NCBI GenBank assembly: GCA_034190875.2
Contig: CM067356.1
Span: forward strand, 60,520,208-60,584,207
From: Urechis unicinctus
Taxonomy: Eukaryota; Annelida; Polychaeta; Xenopneusta; Urechidae
Length of the DNA stretch: 64,000 nucleotides
Reading direction: 5' to 3'
In this document: positions 43,355 to 54,926 of the stretch, piece by piece
Layout: every line of letters starts with the position of its first letter
Numbering within the stretch: the stretch's first letter is position 1
The notes under the pieces: model-generated
What the model saw: the letters and a program-made list of their open reading frames with translations, nothing else
Told to the model about the DNA's origin: nothing
Databases searched by the model: none
Translations under genes and position numbers: made by a program

Positions 43355-46230
43355 TTAATGCATGACAAATGGTTTCAAATGGTCTACCCGTAGATTGCAA
43401 TGATTAGCGAGATTCAGCGGACTGTTCTGGACATGGGCTCAACCGCTCAGTCACACTTACTGATCTCTAGTCCAACGACCTACAATACCCAGATATCACG
43501 TTAATGTTACTAGGTGGCTATAGATTGGTTGGACAGAGCTACCGATTAACATTGCCATTTCGCTCACCGTCAGCCTGATATTTCCGTTTGTGGTATCTGC
43601 TGATTTTGACAGCGGACATGCGCTCCGGTATCACAATACCCCAAACGCCCCAATTGTCTTGTTGAGTAAGGTAGGGGATCCAGGATCATCGATCCCATTC
43701 GTCTTCAGACTTCATGCCCTGTTACTTACAATGTTGTATGGTGGACTATGCCACTAGCCTCCCCATAAGTCATAACTTACAGTGTAAGTTATAGAATGGC
43801 CAGTGTCATAGTCCGTTTGAAGATGGATATTTTGATTTTGACATCCTTGAAATATATACTTGCACCATTAATGTAACCCTTAACCTACCTTTTAAAGTTT
43901 TTTTATTGGACATAAATATGGCATGATCTGCTAATATTATATATCATTCCAATACCCTAAAACATCTTTATAACATTCCTATAAGTTTGACCATATGTTA
44001 TATGATAGTTCAGTCATGGACAGTGTCACACTTTTGTTATCAATCAGCCAGGAAAGTTATCCTTTAGATCTCAATAGTAGCTATCCCAAACAAACTGTGT
44101 TGGTTTGAGTTGACAGCTAAGTTTAACAGTGGCTAGTCAAATAAGTCAAGAGCCTCTTTTGTCAGGGTTTCTGCCCCATCAATATTGGTATTAACATGGT
44201 TGCCAAATGTTCAATGTTTGTAATCCAAGCAATTCTCATTAGTACAATCACCCCATTTGAATCTATCAATAATAAGCTATAAATGTCATGGTCACCTGTC
44301 AGTTTGTCTTCAAATCAGTGCTAGTTTTGATAGTGGTATTAAGCATATTTGAAACCCCAAATCACACATGAGTCCCTTTTTTGGACAGTGCAGTTCCCAA
44401 GGTGTTACAACCCGACTGATAATGGATGACTTGGATGATTACTTTGAATGGTTGCCCATCTCTTAAAAGGGGTTACCTGACCTGTTGCATGCCACATAGA
44501 AGGTCAAATTTATGGGACCATGAGGCAGTAGCCATTATCAGTTCTGCTCCTGAGCACAGCTTTGCCCTGTCCATCTGTCTGTTGATAAACATATGGTGGC
44601 ACATTTTTTTAGATAAAGCAAGCCACAGTTATATTGATTGTCACTTACTAACACAATATCAGTCCTTTGTGACCTTATTATTGGGAAATAATCTCATTAC
44701 CTATGTTAACCACGTAGGGAATCATTTTTAATGACAAGTTTTCTTATAAAGCATGCTGCCAGAATCAATTGAACATGAACCACTCTTACATTGACCAACA
44801 CTTACAAAGTAAATATCAGCTCTGTATGACCTTTTGTCCATAAGTGATTTACTCAATGGGGATTAATACTTGATTGCACGTTTTCTTGTAATGCATGATA
44901 GCAACTCCACATCGACCAAATCTTTCTGCATAACCTTTGACCCCTGGATTATTATTGAATAATCTCCTATGCCTATAAACCCAATGGCTTACTGAAAGTT
45001 TTGATGTCATATTTTGTTATAAATCAAGCTAATGGTCTCAAATCCTACATAGGGGTTTCTTATGTCAGTATCTCCTTGCTAACTAGAAATCAGATCTGAA
45101 AGGTCCTTGACTTCAGCCAAAATGTTATGATTATTGTTATGAATACTGGTCAAGTGAAAAATGCCATGGGGCAGTTGGTGATATGGGCCACTTGCCAAAC
45201 CCCAAAATTATTTTTGGGATTAGTGTTCACCCCTGTGTGTAATTAAATGATTTAATTTGTCATAACGTATTATTGAAAATCACAATAAAAGCAGCAGAGC
45301 TTCAAGGACTATTGACCTCTTGTATCAAGCTAAATGTCTCAAATCATGCGAGGGCTTTATCATGTGCAAACTATATCTCCTGGCAAACTATAACTCATAG
45401 CTTTATGGATTTTGGCCTCTGACTAGTTAAATAAAAGCAAATAAAAAGTTATTAAAGCTATGTGTGTCTGGGCGCATAATTCCTTAAAACTTTAATTATA
45501 AGGCCTAAATGCTATAACTATTTGCATAACTACTTGGAGATGGACTATTGTTGCCAGACAAGTGGGTTCGGGGGTTATTGTGCAGCTCTGGTATGTCATT
45601 GAATACAATGTTTAACTATAAAAGCTATGATTAAATGTTGTCATAACTTGCAAATGACAATCGTGTCTGAAGAAGCAGAGCTTCAATAGCTATGGACCTC
45701 CTGTCTTTATTGTTAGACAGTTAGAATTACTAGATATTTGTGATGACATTTCGCTCAGCAGCACTCATGATATAGTGGTGATTAATTGCTTCCCTCCTGT
45801 TGCCTGTTGTGGGTTTACATATCATGGTGCTACAACCTGAGGTGGCACTGTTATGGGCCCAGCATCTCAATTGAATCATATTCGAGATTTATTTCAGCTG
45901 TGTTGGATTATCAGCCTTATGTAGGGGATTTATTTGTTCAAGATGGGCAACAGTATTTAGCTGTCCAAACATCATAATCATGCCATCTATCTCTGCAAGA
46001 TATCTCATATTAAAGGGAGCAGTGTTTTGCTTTAGGGCCACTAGGCTCTTGCTTAGTGAAAAGAAATATTCTTAAGTCTTATCATTTCTTGACATTTGGT
46101 GATTTGAGATAAATGTATGGTTAAAGATAAGAATAGTGAGGAGGTCATGTGACCTCCTCACCATTCTACATAATGGGTTACATTTGCAATATTAAGGTCA
46201 ATGTGCTAAACAACCATGAAAATGTTAATG
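43355..46230. other. Non-coding interior of the right arm
   Basis: Collinear with 31438-34080 in inverted orientation. Frames such as 44426-44731 and 45786-45977 are not conserved in the left copy. I see no gene. Confidence 0.6.
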
Positions 46231-46231
46231 G

Positions 46232-47075
46232 TAAATTAACAACTTCATCAATATTGTGGCTTCACTAGTGTTGTGGCTTCACCAATATTGTGGCTTCACC
46301 AATACTGTGGTTTCACTAGTGTTGTGGCTTCACCAATATTTTGGCTTCATCAATATTGTGGCTTCACTAGTGTTGTGGCTTCATCAATATTGTGGCTTCA
46401 CCAATACTGTGGTTTCACCAATATTGTGGCTGCACCAATATTTTGGCTTCACCAAAGTTGTGGCTTCACCAGTGTTGTGGCTTCATCAATGTTGTGGCTT
46501 CATCAATATTTTGGCTTCACCAATGTTGTGGCTTCACCAGTGTTGTGGCTTTACCAATATTGTGGCTTCACCAATACTGTTGCTTCATCAATAATGTGGA
46601 TTCACTTATGTTGTCGCTTCACCAGTGTTGTGTTTTCACAAATGTTTTGACTTCATCAATATTGTGGCTTCACCAATACTGTGGCTTCACCAATATTGAG
46701 GCTTCATCACAATTTTGGCTTCAACATTGGTGTGGATTCACCAGCGTTGTGGCTTCACCAATATTGTGGCTTAACCAATACTGTGGCTTCACCAATATTG
46801 AGGCTTCACCAATATTTTGGCTTCACCAGTGTTGTGGCTTCACCAATATTGTGGCTTTATCAATATTTTGGCTTCACTAATGTTGTGGCTTCATCAATAT
46901 TGTGGCTTAATCAATATTGTGACTTCATCAATATTGTGGCTTCACCAATACTGTGTCTTCACCAATTATGTGGCTTCACCAGTGTTGGGGCTTTGTCAAT
47001 GTTGTGGCTTCATCAATTTTGTGGCTTCATCAATGTTTTGGCTTCACTAATGTTGTGGCTTCACAAATGTTATAG
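46232..47075. repeat. 17-bp minisatellite, right arm, about 49 units
   Basis: Same 17-bp unit as the left arm, here read as ACCAATATTGTGGCTTC on the plus strand. The five plus-strand frames of 77-162 codons over this array all show the same 17-residue cycle (WLHQYCGFTNIVASPIL) and are translations of the satellite. Confidence 0.95.
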
Positions 47076-47412
47076 CTTCTCTTTTGTATCATATCCTGTT
47101 GAGATATATCAATCAATGGGGCTTTAAAAGACATGTTATGTCTAAATGTCATTGCTGTTAAAACCATCAGAATGGCAAAAATGACCAAAACAATGAGTAT
47201 TATCTGTATTTGTTGTGTGTGAGTATGGCTTCATCAGTCTGTTTAAGTAGAAGTTTTTATCAGAGGTTCTGTTTACCCAGTATGACTGTTAAGCTCCACC
47301 TGGTCCTGATTGATGGTCCTGCAGTTATGATGCATGCACCTGTGTATAGTGTCACATTGTTGTACACTTAATCTGCTTTGTATTTATCTGCAATTCATAT
47401 CATCTCCTCATC

Positions 47413-47548
47413 ACCAGCCAAGCATGACACAGACCTAGGATTCTCTTTATTACCTACTCACTGACCTGTAGTTCTTATCACCAACCAATCGTGACACTGA
47501 CCTGGGGTTCTTATCACCAGCCCAGTATGTCACTGACCTGGGGTTCGC
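47413..47548. repeat. 36-bp tandem repeat, right arm
   Basis: Inverted counterpart of 30173-30322, with units centred on CACTGACCTGGGGTTC. Confidence 0.8.
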
Positions 47549-48720
47549 CTAACATGGCATTTTTTTGTTTGGAAGGGTAGAATTTCCTGAGGCCGGTTAA
47601 CATCTAAAATGGCCACCCGTCATCGGGACAGGTCAGGACGAGTGGCAATTTGTGTTAATTTCCAGCCCTGTCAATGATGACTTAATTGTGCTCTCTGGGC
47701 TGTAGACTTATTCTGAATATCTGGTGAATGTTTTGTCACAGAAGAGAGCTGGTTTAGGTCGATGAGACTCCATTTTATCAGTGTTTATGTGACCATGGGA
47801 GATGCCCAAAAGCCAACCCAGGGGAGCAGCCAAGCATTGAATTCTAGTATATTTATCAATGCTAAGCTCCATAATAACCTTCTTGGTGGTCACTAGTCAA
47901 TGCCCGTCATCTCAGTACCCAGAAAGAGAATGTAAAAGTTGCCATCAGTGGTCAATGAAGGGAGGTTACATTAATTATTGATGGGTGGGCGGTTTGTTAT
48001 TGGTTATATAATTGCAGTTTAAGTGCATATTGATAAGATAAGGCTTACAATGTGTTTTTACCAATATTCTATTAGTTAATATTCAAATGTAGGTTCAGTT
48101 TCTGCCACATGAGAGTGGATTAGTTTTCACTTCCTTTACTAAATAACAAGAGATTGATTCACGTGACATGTTGTATTGATGATCAACCTAATCAGGTTGG
48201 TAAGAATTAATGTTTTTTAATGTATTACATAGACTTTCTCTAGTTGTTATGATATAAGACTGATAGGCAGTTTGACAAGTTAATTTTATGTGTGTAACAG
48301 AATGTGCAACTATAGCTGGGGCACAGCAGGAGAATCACCTTTTGCTGAATCATTTTGACAAGCTGTTGTATGGATTCACTAATTTTGTGCATATGGAAAC
48401 CCATCAAGACTGGACCTCTTAAAAGTATATTACTGATAGTGCAACATAAGACGCTGTTGTGGTAGTTCCTGCTCATGTTCAAATTGATCTGTTGATATGC
48501 TTTGCTTGATATCCTGATCATTGATTTCCTTATATTGTTAACCTTTATGAGGTCAATACATTCTGTCCATTAAGGTCCAATTATTCAGCCGAATCAACTC
48601 TGAATGCCTATATCGTGGATACATTTTTTGTAGAATTTAATTGACCCTAGATAGGCAAGTGAACAGCAATCAAAGTTTAATCATCAACAAAACAAATTCA
48701 TCTTCTACCTAGTCCTGACC
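47549..48720. other. Non-coding interior of the right arm
   Basis: Collinear with 28880-30170. The minus-strand frame at 48240-48521 corresponds to the plus-strand frame at 29093-29377 (both contain SSKAYQQIN and LLCPSYSCTFCYTHKINLSN). Conservation is no better than in surrounding DNA and no domain is recognised, so I do not call it a gene. Confidence 0.5.
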
Positions 48721-48724
48721 TTGA
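48721..48724. repeat. Left target-site copy, TTGA (from TTAA)
   Basis: This lies immediately outside the left end of the transposon. The right side reads TTAA (53043-53046). Joining the outside sequences gives GACCTTAACAAATCC, which matches 12 of 15 bases of the unoccupied left-arm copy (reverse complement of about 28885-28899). That indicates insertion at TTAA with later mutation of one copy. Confidence 0.7.
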
Positions 48725-48739
48725 AGTGCCTATGACACC
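48725..48739 (+). repeat. Left terminal inverted repeat of the Kolobok-like element
   Basis: AGTGCCTATGACACC, exact reverse complement of 53028-53042. Inward of it, AAATTGTCATGAT here and TAAAATATGAT at the other end still align loosely. Confidence 0.9.
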
Positions 48740-48954
48740 AAATTGTCATGATAATTTTTATTTAACCAAATGAAAGACATAGTTGCATTTACTCTGTTTT
48801 TGTGGTTCAATTTCCGAACAAGTCACCCGAACCTAATGTAAATGGAAATATAAAGTCGGCACCCACCGCCATTTTCCAAATTTGTGGCCCCAGCACCCCG
48901 TGACGTCACTTGACGGAGTCGTCACTGACAGGTCCGCAGTTTCCAACGTAAACA

Positions 48955-49989
48955 ATGGCGAATGTTTTGGAGAGCAATGTATTTGAGTTGGACCGTTTGA
49001 CTATGGAGTTTTGGGTTGAAGAGCAATCAAATCCAGAGGATGTAGCTGGTATTGTGCCGTACAGATTCGAACCATATCGGTCCAAAAACAGCGCCAGCGA
49101 GTCTGACAGTGACATGACTGATTCACGTGTTCCGAGAAGCGATAATCCGAACATGAACCGTCTTCAAAACATTGATTGGTGAGTCCCATTGGAATTGTAA
49201 TCACTGCACGAAATTATTTTTTCTTTTGATTTTATATTATTAATGAAGAATACCTTTACCATTTGATATCGTTTTCGTTTCTTGGTGTTATTCAATGTGG
49301 TTTGTAGTCGCCAACGAACATAGCGAAAAATCTTAGACTTAGTCTTAGACAGAGTTTGGCATGTATTTGATTAGCTTTTGAAATACTGGTTTCAAGTGCA
49401 AATGTGGAGGCTGCTTAACCATGCCAACTGTCAGGGAAAGTGTCTGCTGTGTGGAGCAGGAGAAAGTGATGGTTAAAATAGAAAATTTACCAGAAATTAA
49501 ATGTGTGATGCAGCATCCAAATTTTAATGCTATATGTCTCAATGAAGATGTATCGGAAACAGTGTACTACGCCTACAAGCAGGATCATGGTCCACACAAG
49601 GGAAACAAGTAAGTATTGACAGACAACAAACACCAAATTATAAATATATGTTGGGTCATTTTTACTCAAATGAATGACGTTTTCAATTCAGACTGAATTA
49701 TCAATACAGTTTATACCAGGATAACACTATTTTGTGACTCAATCATCAAATCAATGTATGGGCTAAAATATCATATTTATTCAGCGCTGTAAAGATGTTT
49801 AAGGGTTTGTGTATGGTTGTGTGTTACAGCTGGAAGCGTTACACTGGATATAGGCAGTTTATCTGGTGGTGCTACCATTATCTTGGCAAAACAAATCGCA
49901 TCCCTATACCATCCTGTGTGACTTCAATCATGCGAAAAACATTTCCAGAGGCGACAAACAATTATGTTGGATACGAAACTAGCACTTAG
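48955..49989 (+). CDS. P2X7 ballast-like domain protein, three exons, transposon cargo
   Basis: Exon 1 (48955-49178) starts MANVLESNVFEL and contains an acidic Ser/Asp stretch (SASESDSDMTDS) and NRLQNID; donor GTGAGT. Exon 2 (about 49397-49608) reads CKCGGCLTMPTVRESVCC, then a region with MQHPNFNAICLNEDV, and ends at donor GTAAGT. Exon 3 (49830-49989, after TGTGTTACAG) reads WKRYTGYRQFIWWCYHYLGK, IPIPSCVTSIMRKTFPE and NYVGYETST. The C-x-C-x2-C plus CC cluster and the YR-x3-W...PSC-x3-IR-x2-FP...Y-x-GF-like tail are hallmarks of the P2X7 C-terminal ballast, which in the receptor is cytosolic and binds zinc and guanine nucleotide. No P2X channel segment is present. At exon 2 the acceptor reads TTCAAG and gives the wrong phase by one base, so this copy may be inactive. 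The 3' end overlaps the transposase stop. Confidence 0.85.
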
Positions 49990-52736
49990 AGAAGCGAGAG
50001 CGGAACTGATCGACTGCTTGGTGCTTTTCTGGGATCTCTAAGGTGGAGTTGAGATTGGGTGGGATCTCCAGTGCTTCCATCTCCTCATCATTTATGTCAC
50101 TGGCCTTGCATATGCTGACTGTCGTTGCCAAATGATCTTCTATATAGCCTGTATTGAATATATGTATTAGTTGTTCATTTGAGATTACAGATTATAATTT
50201 TCACATAAAAGTGAAATTTAGAAACAATCCCTACCATAAGTTGGATCATTCAGCACTTTCCTCACTGTGTGACTTCCTCCCTTGTGTTTGGGGTAGTGGA
50301 GGCTGTATATGTCCTCACCCTGTGCTGTTATTCTTTGTTGTCGTCCAGCATTTTCATTGAAATGCATAGTTGCAATGATTTTTCTGAAATCATTTATGAA
50401 CCTTTCTATAAGTTTGAAATAGGATAAGTTTGTGCTTTTCATGTTTGATTTATTGGATGTTTGGTGATAAGTTGGATTCAGCAGTAAATTAACTTTATTC
50501 ATGACTAGAATGAATGATGTGAGGCAAATTACTCCTTGCACAATTCTTGTTGGGGATAATTTTTTTTTTCAATTCTATGGCACACCTCGTATCTAAGGAT
50601 GTAAATAGCAATTTAACCATTAGATTTTTTTTTGTGTGTTTCACGGAAATTTAAGGAACTTGTGGTCTTTTTAGTCTGAACTCTAAAATGATATATTGTA
50701 TCACCTGGCTTGATCCACCTTTTGCGTCTCTCACGACCAGTCAAAGGTCCATGAACACAGGACTGGAACAGACCACCAAACCCAGAATGAATATTTTGAA
50801 TGTGGTCAAGGATTAAGAGCCACTTGTCCAACACCAGCTGTCCATTTCCAGGGGGGCTTGACACTACACTCCAGTACAGGTGGTTCACAATGCTTGGTAT
50901 CCACGCTTGAATATCCGCCAGATCTTTACCTCTGGCCACTGCCTTCAGTTTCTTTTTGATGCATGAAATATGCAGAAGATCGGGTGAAGCAATATCATTG
51001 CACATTTCATCATCATTGTACAAAAATATAATTTGAAATATTTACCCTTAGCAACATGCCAAATGTCAATTTCATGAGTGATGCCTGGGTGCTCCTCTTA
51101 GATAAACTTAGCAATTTGCAGGTGGTGGTCCGTTATGTGCGTCTCAACATCTAAGTAGTTTTCATCCAGTTTCTGCAACCCTAGGGCGAGATCGGCCTTT
51201 TCCATGTGGTAGCTTCAACCACATTGATTACTCTACAGAAAAAATGTGATAACAGCCTAAGTACCTTGGTAAGGTTGATAGCCTTTGGTTGAGCCACCTA
51301 CACATTTTATACCATTTGTAAATAAAAGATATAGTACCAACATATGAAAGGATGTACCTGTACAAGTTCTACATCTATTAGAGCCATTGCTTCCATCTCC
51401 ATCAAAGTGTATGTCCCATACTTGGCACTGTGTCCTGGAGTGTCTGCGCGCCCGTCACCCCCTAGAACAAGTCCCCGGTTTTCTGCCTGAAGGACTGCAA
51501 ACAACCATTGTTAACTCTCCTGCCACACTTGTCGGACTAATTGGATTAAAATATGTTTTTGGTGGCGGAAGAATGTTCGCAGAGAATAGCAAGCGATACC
51601 CATGTGCTTTAGAGGATTCCCGCTGAGAGCAGCAAGTTTCCTGCATACCATGTTTACCGACATAGGGCTGGCTATTCCAGAAAACAGATTTAGTACAGCT
51701 GGTGCATCTCAAGGTGACAGCTACTAATGTGCCAACCTCCCGCTTGGATGCAGCTAACCCAGTGGCACCGCAAAATCTGCACACACAAATAGCAAATAGA
51801 GTCTGCAGTGAAGACCAAAAAACTATATACTTTCTTTCCTCAATAATGTCCAAAAGAATCTGTTTCATCATTTTCAATCAAAGTCTTCTCGTCATTGATG
51901 TCCACATCATCTTGTATGTCTGAGGGGATGTAGTCAGGATCTGTTTCCTGGTCCATTCTCTCCCCTTGTACATAGCACTTATTCTCCATCTCATCCCACC
52001 ATGGGAAGGATGTTTCATGGGTCTGAGATGATGTTGTGACTGTGGTGCTTACATGAGTCTGCACAGCTTTTAACAACACGTTGCTAATGTTAACCATATA
52101 TCAGAAAAAGGACACAGAGCATCATAAATTATTAAGCATAATTTATATGTGATAGAGCACTGAAGAGAAATTCCACTAAAATCACCTGCTTCCCTGGATT
52201 TTGATTTAAATAGGATGCCCACTGTCCTGCAAGCGCGAGGTACCAGAGCAGGACCACAGTCATTTTCTTTTTCCTGGAGAGATGAGTCCAACAACAATGA
52301 CTCCACAGCCTGATAATCAGAACAAAGTCCTTGTTTATAGAATAAAATTATGGAAAAAGTAAACATCTGATAGATTTTGGCAATATGTCAGCTCACCTTA
52401 TGGTGCTCCCTTTTCTCCACTGCCTTAGACTTTCTGACTGGTGGCGAATCCGTGCAACCTCTCTTGAATATGGTAGGAACAGCAGTTGGGAGAATATTTC
52501 GGGAAGATTTGTACCCAAATCCGAGAGATTATTTCACTGCAAGTGCCTGGTCAAAACATTCCGGTCCAAAATGCTCGCTACACAAACACGAGTGTGCTGT
52601 CGGACCCGGCCAATCTGCCATTGTACTTGCGCGATATCAATTGCTTGCGCAACTTCTCCTCCCGAGGAAAACTGTGTGATCGAACGCTTTCCGAAGAAAA
52701 GTTCGAACAATTCGCGGCCACGCAGCTCTTTGGCAT
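49979..52736 (-). pseudogene. Kolobok-like THAP/DDE transposase, seven exons, decayed
   Basis: Exons inferred from frame and splice sites: 52397-52736 (THAP finger), 52186-52309 (linker), 51358-52083 (acidic linker with DPDYIPSD, Cys-rich segment CRFCGATG/CTSCTK, then GLVLGGDGRADTPGHSAKYG), 51046-51232 (SYHMEKADLAL, THITDHH, DIWHVAK), about 50705-50968 (KKLKAVARGKDL, IVNHLYW, HIQNIHSGFG), 50235-50504 (NPTYHQTS, MHFNENAGRQQ), 49979-50148 (YIEDHLATTVS, DEEMEALEIPPNL). The GGDGRAD Asp is likely one catalytic acid and the DIWHVAK Asp another. Where I would expect the catalytic Glu after QTS, the frame has NKSNMKS. Disablements: TAG and TAA in the THAP exon, frameshifts and a deletion in exon 3, and two stops in exon 4 (before SYHMEK and in KFI-stop-EEH). 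Confidence 0.82.
52397..52736 (-). pseudogene. THAP zinc-finger exon of the transposase
   Basis: Starts MPKSCVAANCSN, giving the first C-x4-C pair, followed by HSFPREEKLRKQL. After a one-base frame change it reads CLCSEHFGPECF, supplying the C-x2-H pair, and later AVPTIFKRG, the AVPTIF box typical of the end of THAP domains. THAP domains bind DNA and in transposases recognise the element ends. A frameshift near the CSEHF motif and a stop after LAVK break this copy. The exon ends at a donor AAG/GTGAGC. Confidence 0.82.
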
Positions 52737-53027
52737 GACTGATCCAGACTAAACAAGATATAAATTCATGGTTGACACGTGGGTTTTATGGTAGGCAAAG
52801 AAACTCCGGCTCTGACAGCGCCAGCGCATCTATCGAAGCTGACTTGGGCTGCAGAAACTGGGACCCCCTTTATGCGTCATTTCCGATTGACCTCGGCTCA
52901 CGCACGAAATGCTGCTTCGCTCCAAAGAACGTTTCATATCTCTTTTATTATTCATCGGAGGCCAAAAACTCCAACACCATTTGATCCGCATCGATTTGAT
53001 TAGTTTATGCTCAAAAATCATATTTTA

Positions 53028-53042
53028 GGTGTCATAGGCACT
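53028..53042 (-). repeat. Right terminal inverted repeat of the Kolobok-like element
   Basis: GGTGTCATAGGCACT, exact reverse complement of the left end, followed directly by the target copy TTAA at 53043-53046. Confidence 0.9.
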
Positions 53043-53046
53043 TTAA

Positions 53047-54778
53047 CAAATCCTTCAGCACATTGCCTGCAGATGCTGCTGTTTTTGTCATTTTGTAACT
53101 ACATGTTATTATGTGGCAAACTGAATAAAGGTGATATTTTCAAAACTTAAAGATTGTTCAAATTCTCAAAATAAATCTAATGTAAGGCAAGACAATGATG
53201 CTCTGTCAAATAAACAGATAAAACATGTAATTAAGAATGCACAATGAGTCAAGTGGAGGTCAGTTTGACACTCGATGCAAATTGTGAATAGATGCATGAA
53301 CATGTGCAGTTGGACACACCATTATATGACATGCACATACTTTGATAAGTGCCCTGTTGCCTAAACTTCTCGGCTGGTTTGCATGATTGCAGTTAATATT
53401 TAACAATACGAAAATAAATTATTGAAACGCATATTATAAGAGCGAGGACTGGGTTCATAACGCTATGTGATGCTGCCTCCACCGTGTCATTCAGCGTAAA
53501 GCTAGCTGCTCAGAACTTCACAGAAGCATGTCAACCCGACCGATTTGAAAGACACCCAAATAGCTTCAGTCGAAAGTTATTTGCTCTCTAATTAACATAC
53601 CTTATTTGCCTCTTATTTACTATATATACACACTTCTTCGTTCATTTATTCGGAACTGATTTAAGATTATCGCCTTGTTGTTTTTGTTTTGCCACATTTA
53701 AGCGGATTTGGCAACTTTGGCCATGTGCGGCAAGACTGTCGCCATGTAGCAAGGAGATAAAACGTGACAGCTGTTGGATGACTCTCCCGATTCAAGGGAC
53801 GAGGGATGTTGTCCAACCTCGTTGACAGACAGATTACAGTGTTCAGAGTGATTAAATAGCTTAAGCTGCCCAAAGCAATCGATATGTATAATAGTTACAG
53901 CGATAACATCAATGATGGCAATTTGATTATACATAAATCAGAATATAAATACGTTAAAATATATGACCTCCGTGCATTTTTGACGTGGAATCGTCCGTGC
54001 TGCAACATTAGAGACGACAATCTTCAGAATGTTAAGTATCACTAATTCATGTTAAAACTCGCTGTTCCTAACTATAAACTTGTATCCAAATTAATAACGG
54101 GTACGTTGAAGAACTCTCTTCCTTAAAAAAGGTGACTTTAATACATATTTTCTCCGTTCCCCCGGCAAGGTTCGTAACTTTTCGGAGCAAGACATTGCGT
54201 CAGCATTTTGTGGAATTGCGCTGATATTTAACTTCACTATTTTCTTCATGGCTCGTTGAATATTGTGAATGTACAGTTCGAATTATGTATAAACAAGTTT
54301 CTCTCGGTACCCGAAAGAACTAAAAACGTTTAATTGACCTTCTAAGCTTTGTAACCCAAAGTTGTATAAACGATGGTCTGTCAGTAGTAGGTTGGTTGGG
54401 ATAATAATGGTTGGTAATATCGGAAGGCAAATAAGGCTGGCCGGCTCATTTGTTTACTTAAATGGCCAATATGGATGGATATGTAAAATGGCCAAAATGA
54501 TTGGTTATATAAAATGGCCAAAATGGTTGGTTTTATAAAAGGTCCAAAACGGTTGGTTTTTTACATGACAAAACTATCATGATTTCTTTGGTACAACCAT
54601 TTTGGCCTATAATTTTTATAATCTTGTAAAATAAGTTTTTAATGAAGATATTAACTGTAAGCTGTACACGGCAGATGTATAAGGATTTGCATCTGCGTTA
54701 TCACATAAAAAGCGAAATAATCGAATGACCCAAAATGGTCGGTTTTGTCGATATTGTCCAAATTGGTTGCAATTGTAA

Positions 54779-54779
<1 letters not shown>
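53047..54779. other. Outer part of the right arm, no gene
   Basis: Collinear with about 27129-28885 inverted. The minus-strand frames 53667-53934 match the plus-strand frame 27961-28191 (both contain LPHMAKVAKSA and ESGESSNSCHVLSPCYMATV). A short open stretch is therefore present in both arms, but without a recognisable domain. CCAAAATGG motifs are dense at 54480-54610. Confidence 0.55.
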
Positions 54780-54825
<46 letters not shown>

Positions 54826-54872
54826 TATATATATAGATATATAGATATATATATATAGAGATATATATAGAT

Positions 54873-54926
<54 letters not shown>

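Larger units (their letters stand above)
48725..53042 (-). mobile_element. 4318-bp Kolobok-like DNA transposon with P2X7-ballast cargo
   Basis: The termini are perfect 15-bp inverted repeats AGTGCCTATGACACC (48725-48739 and 53028-53042), with weaker pairing continuing a dozen bases inward. Target-site copies are TTGA/TTAA. The right arm lacks nothing else relative to the left arm here, so the left arm is a natural empty site. The minus strand encodes a THAP plus DDE-type transposase in seven exons (52736 to 49979). The plus strand encodes a ballast-domain protein in three exons (48955 to 49989). THAP finger, TTAA target and this catalytic-core style point to the Kolobok superfamily; piggyBac also uses TTAA but lacks these sequence features. 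The transposase is disabled, so this copy is not autonomous. Confidence 0.85.
42435..54778 (-). repeat. Right arm of the 27.6-kb imperfect inverted repeat
   Basis: Inverted, diverged copy of 27129-34775. Without the nested 4318-bp transposon (48725-53042) it is about 8.0 kb, against 7.6 kb on the left. The difference comes from local events such as an extra 110-130-bp tandem copy at about 42779-42890 next to 42891-43030. The inner end stops near 42435, about 175 bp short of where the left copy reaches its (AT)n tract, so the right copy is truncated or the boundary has decayed. The outer end abuts an (AT)n tract as on the left. Confidence 0.88.

Noticed and set aside
46256-47127. Five overlapping plus-strand frames of 77-162 codons
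   Set aside because: Same minisatellite in the inverted arm.
52377-52752. Plus-strand frames of 88-117 codons near the right end of the transposon
   Set aside because: They are the antisense of the THAP exon on the minus strand, which has the recognisable zinc-finger motifs.
48725-53042. piggyBac as the identity of the TTAA element
   Set aside because: TTAA alone fits piggyBac, but the THAP finger and the GGDGRAD / DIWHVAK / HFNEN motifs fit a Kolobok-type transposase better.
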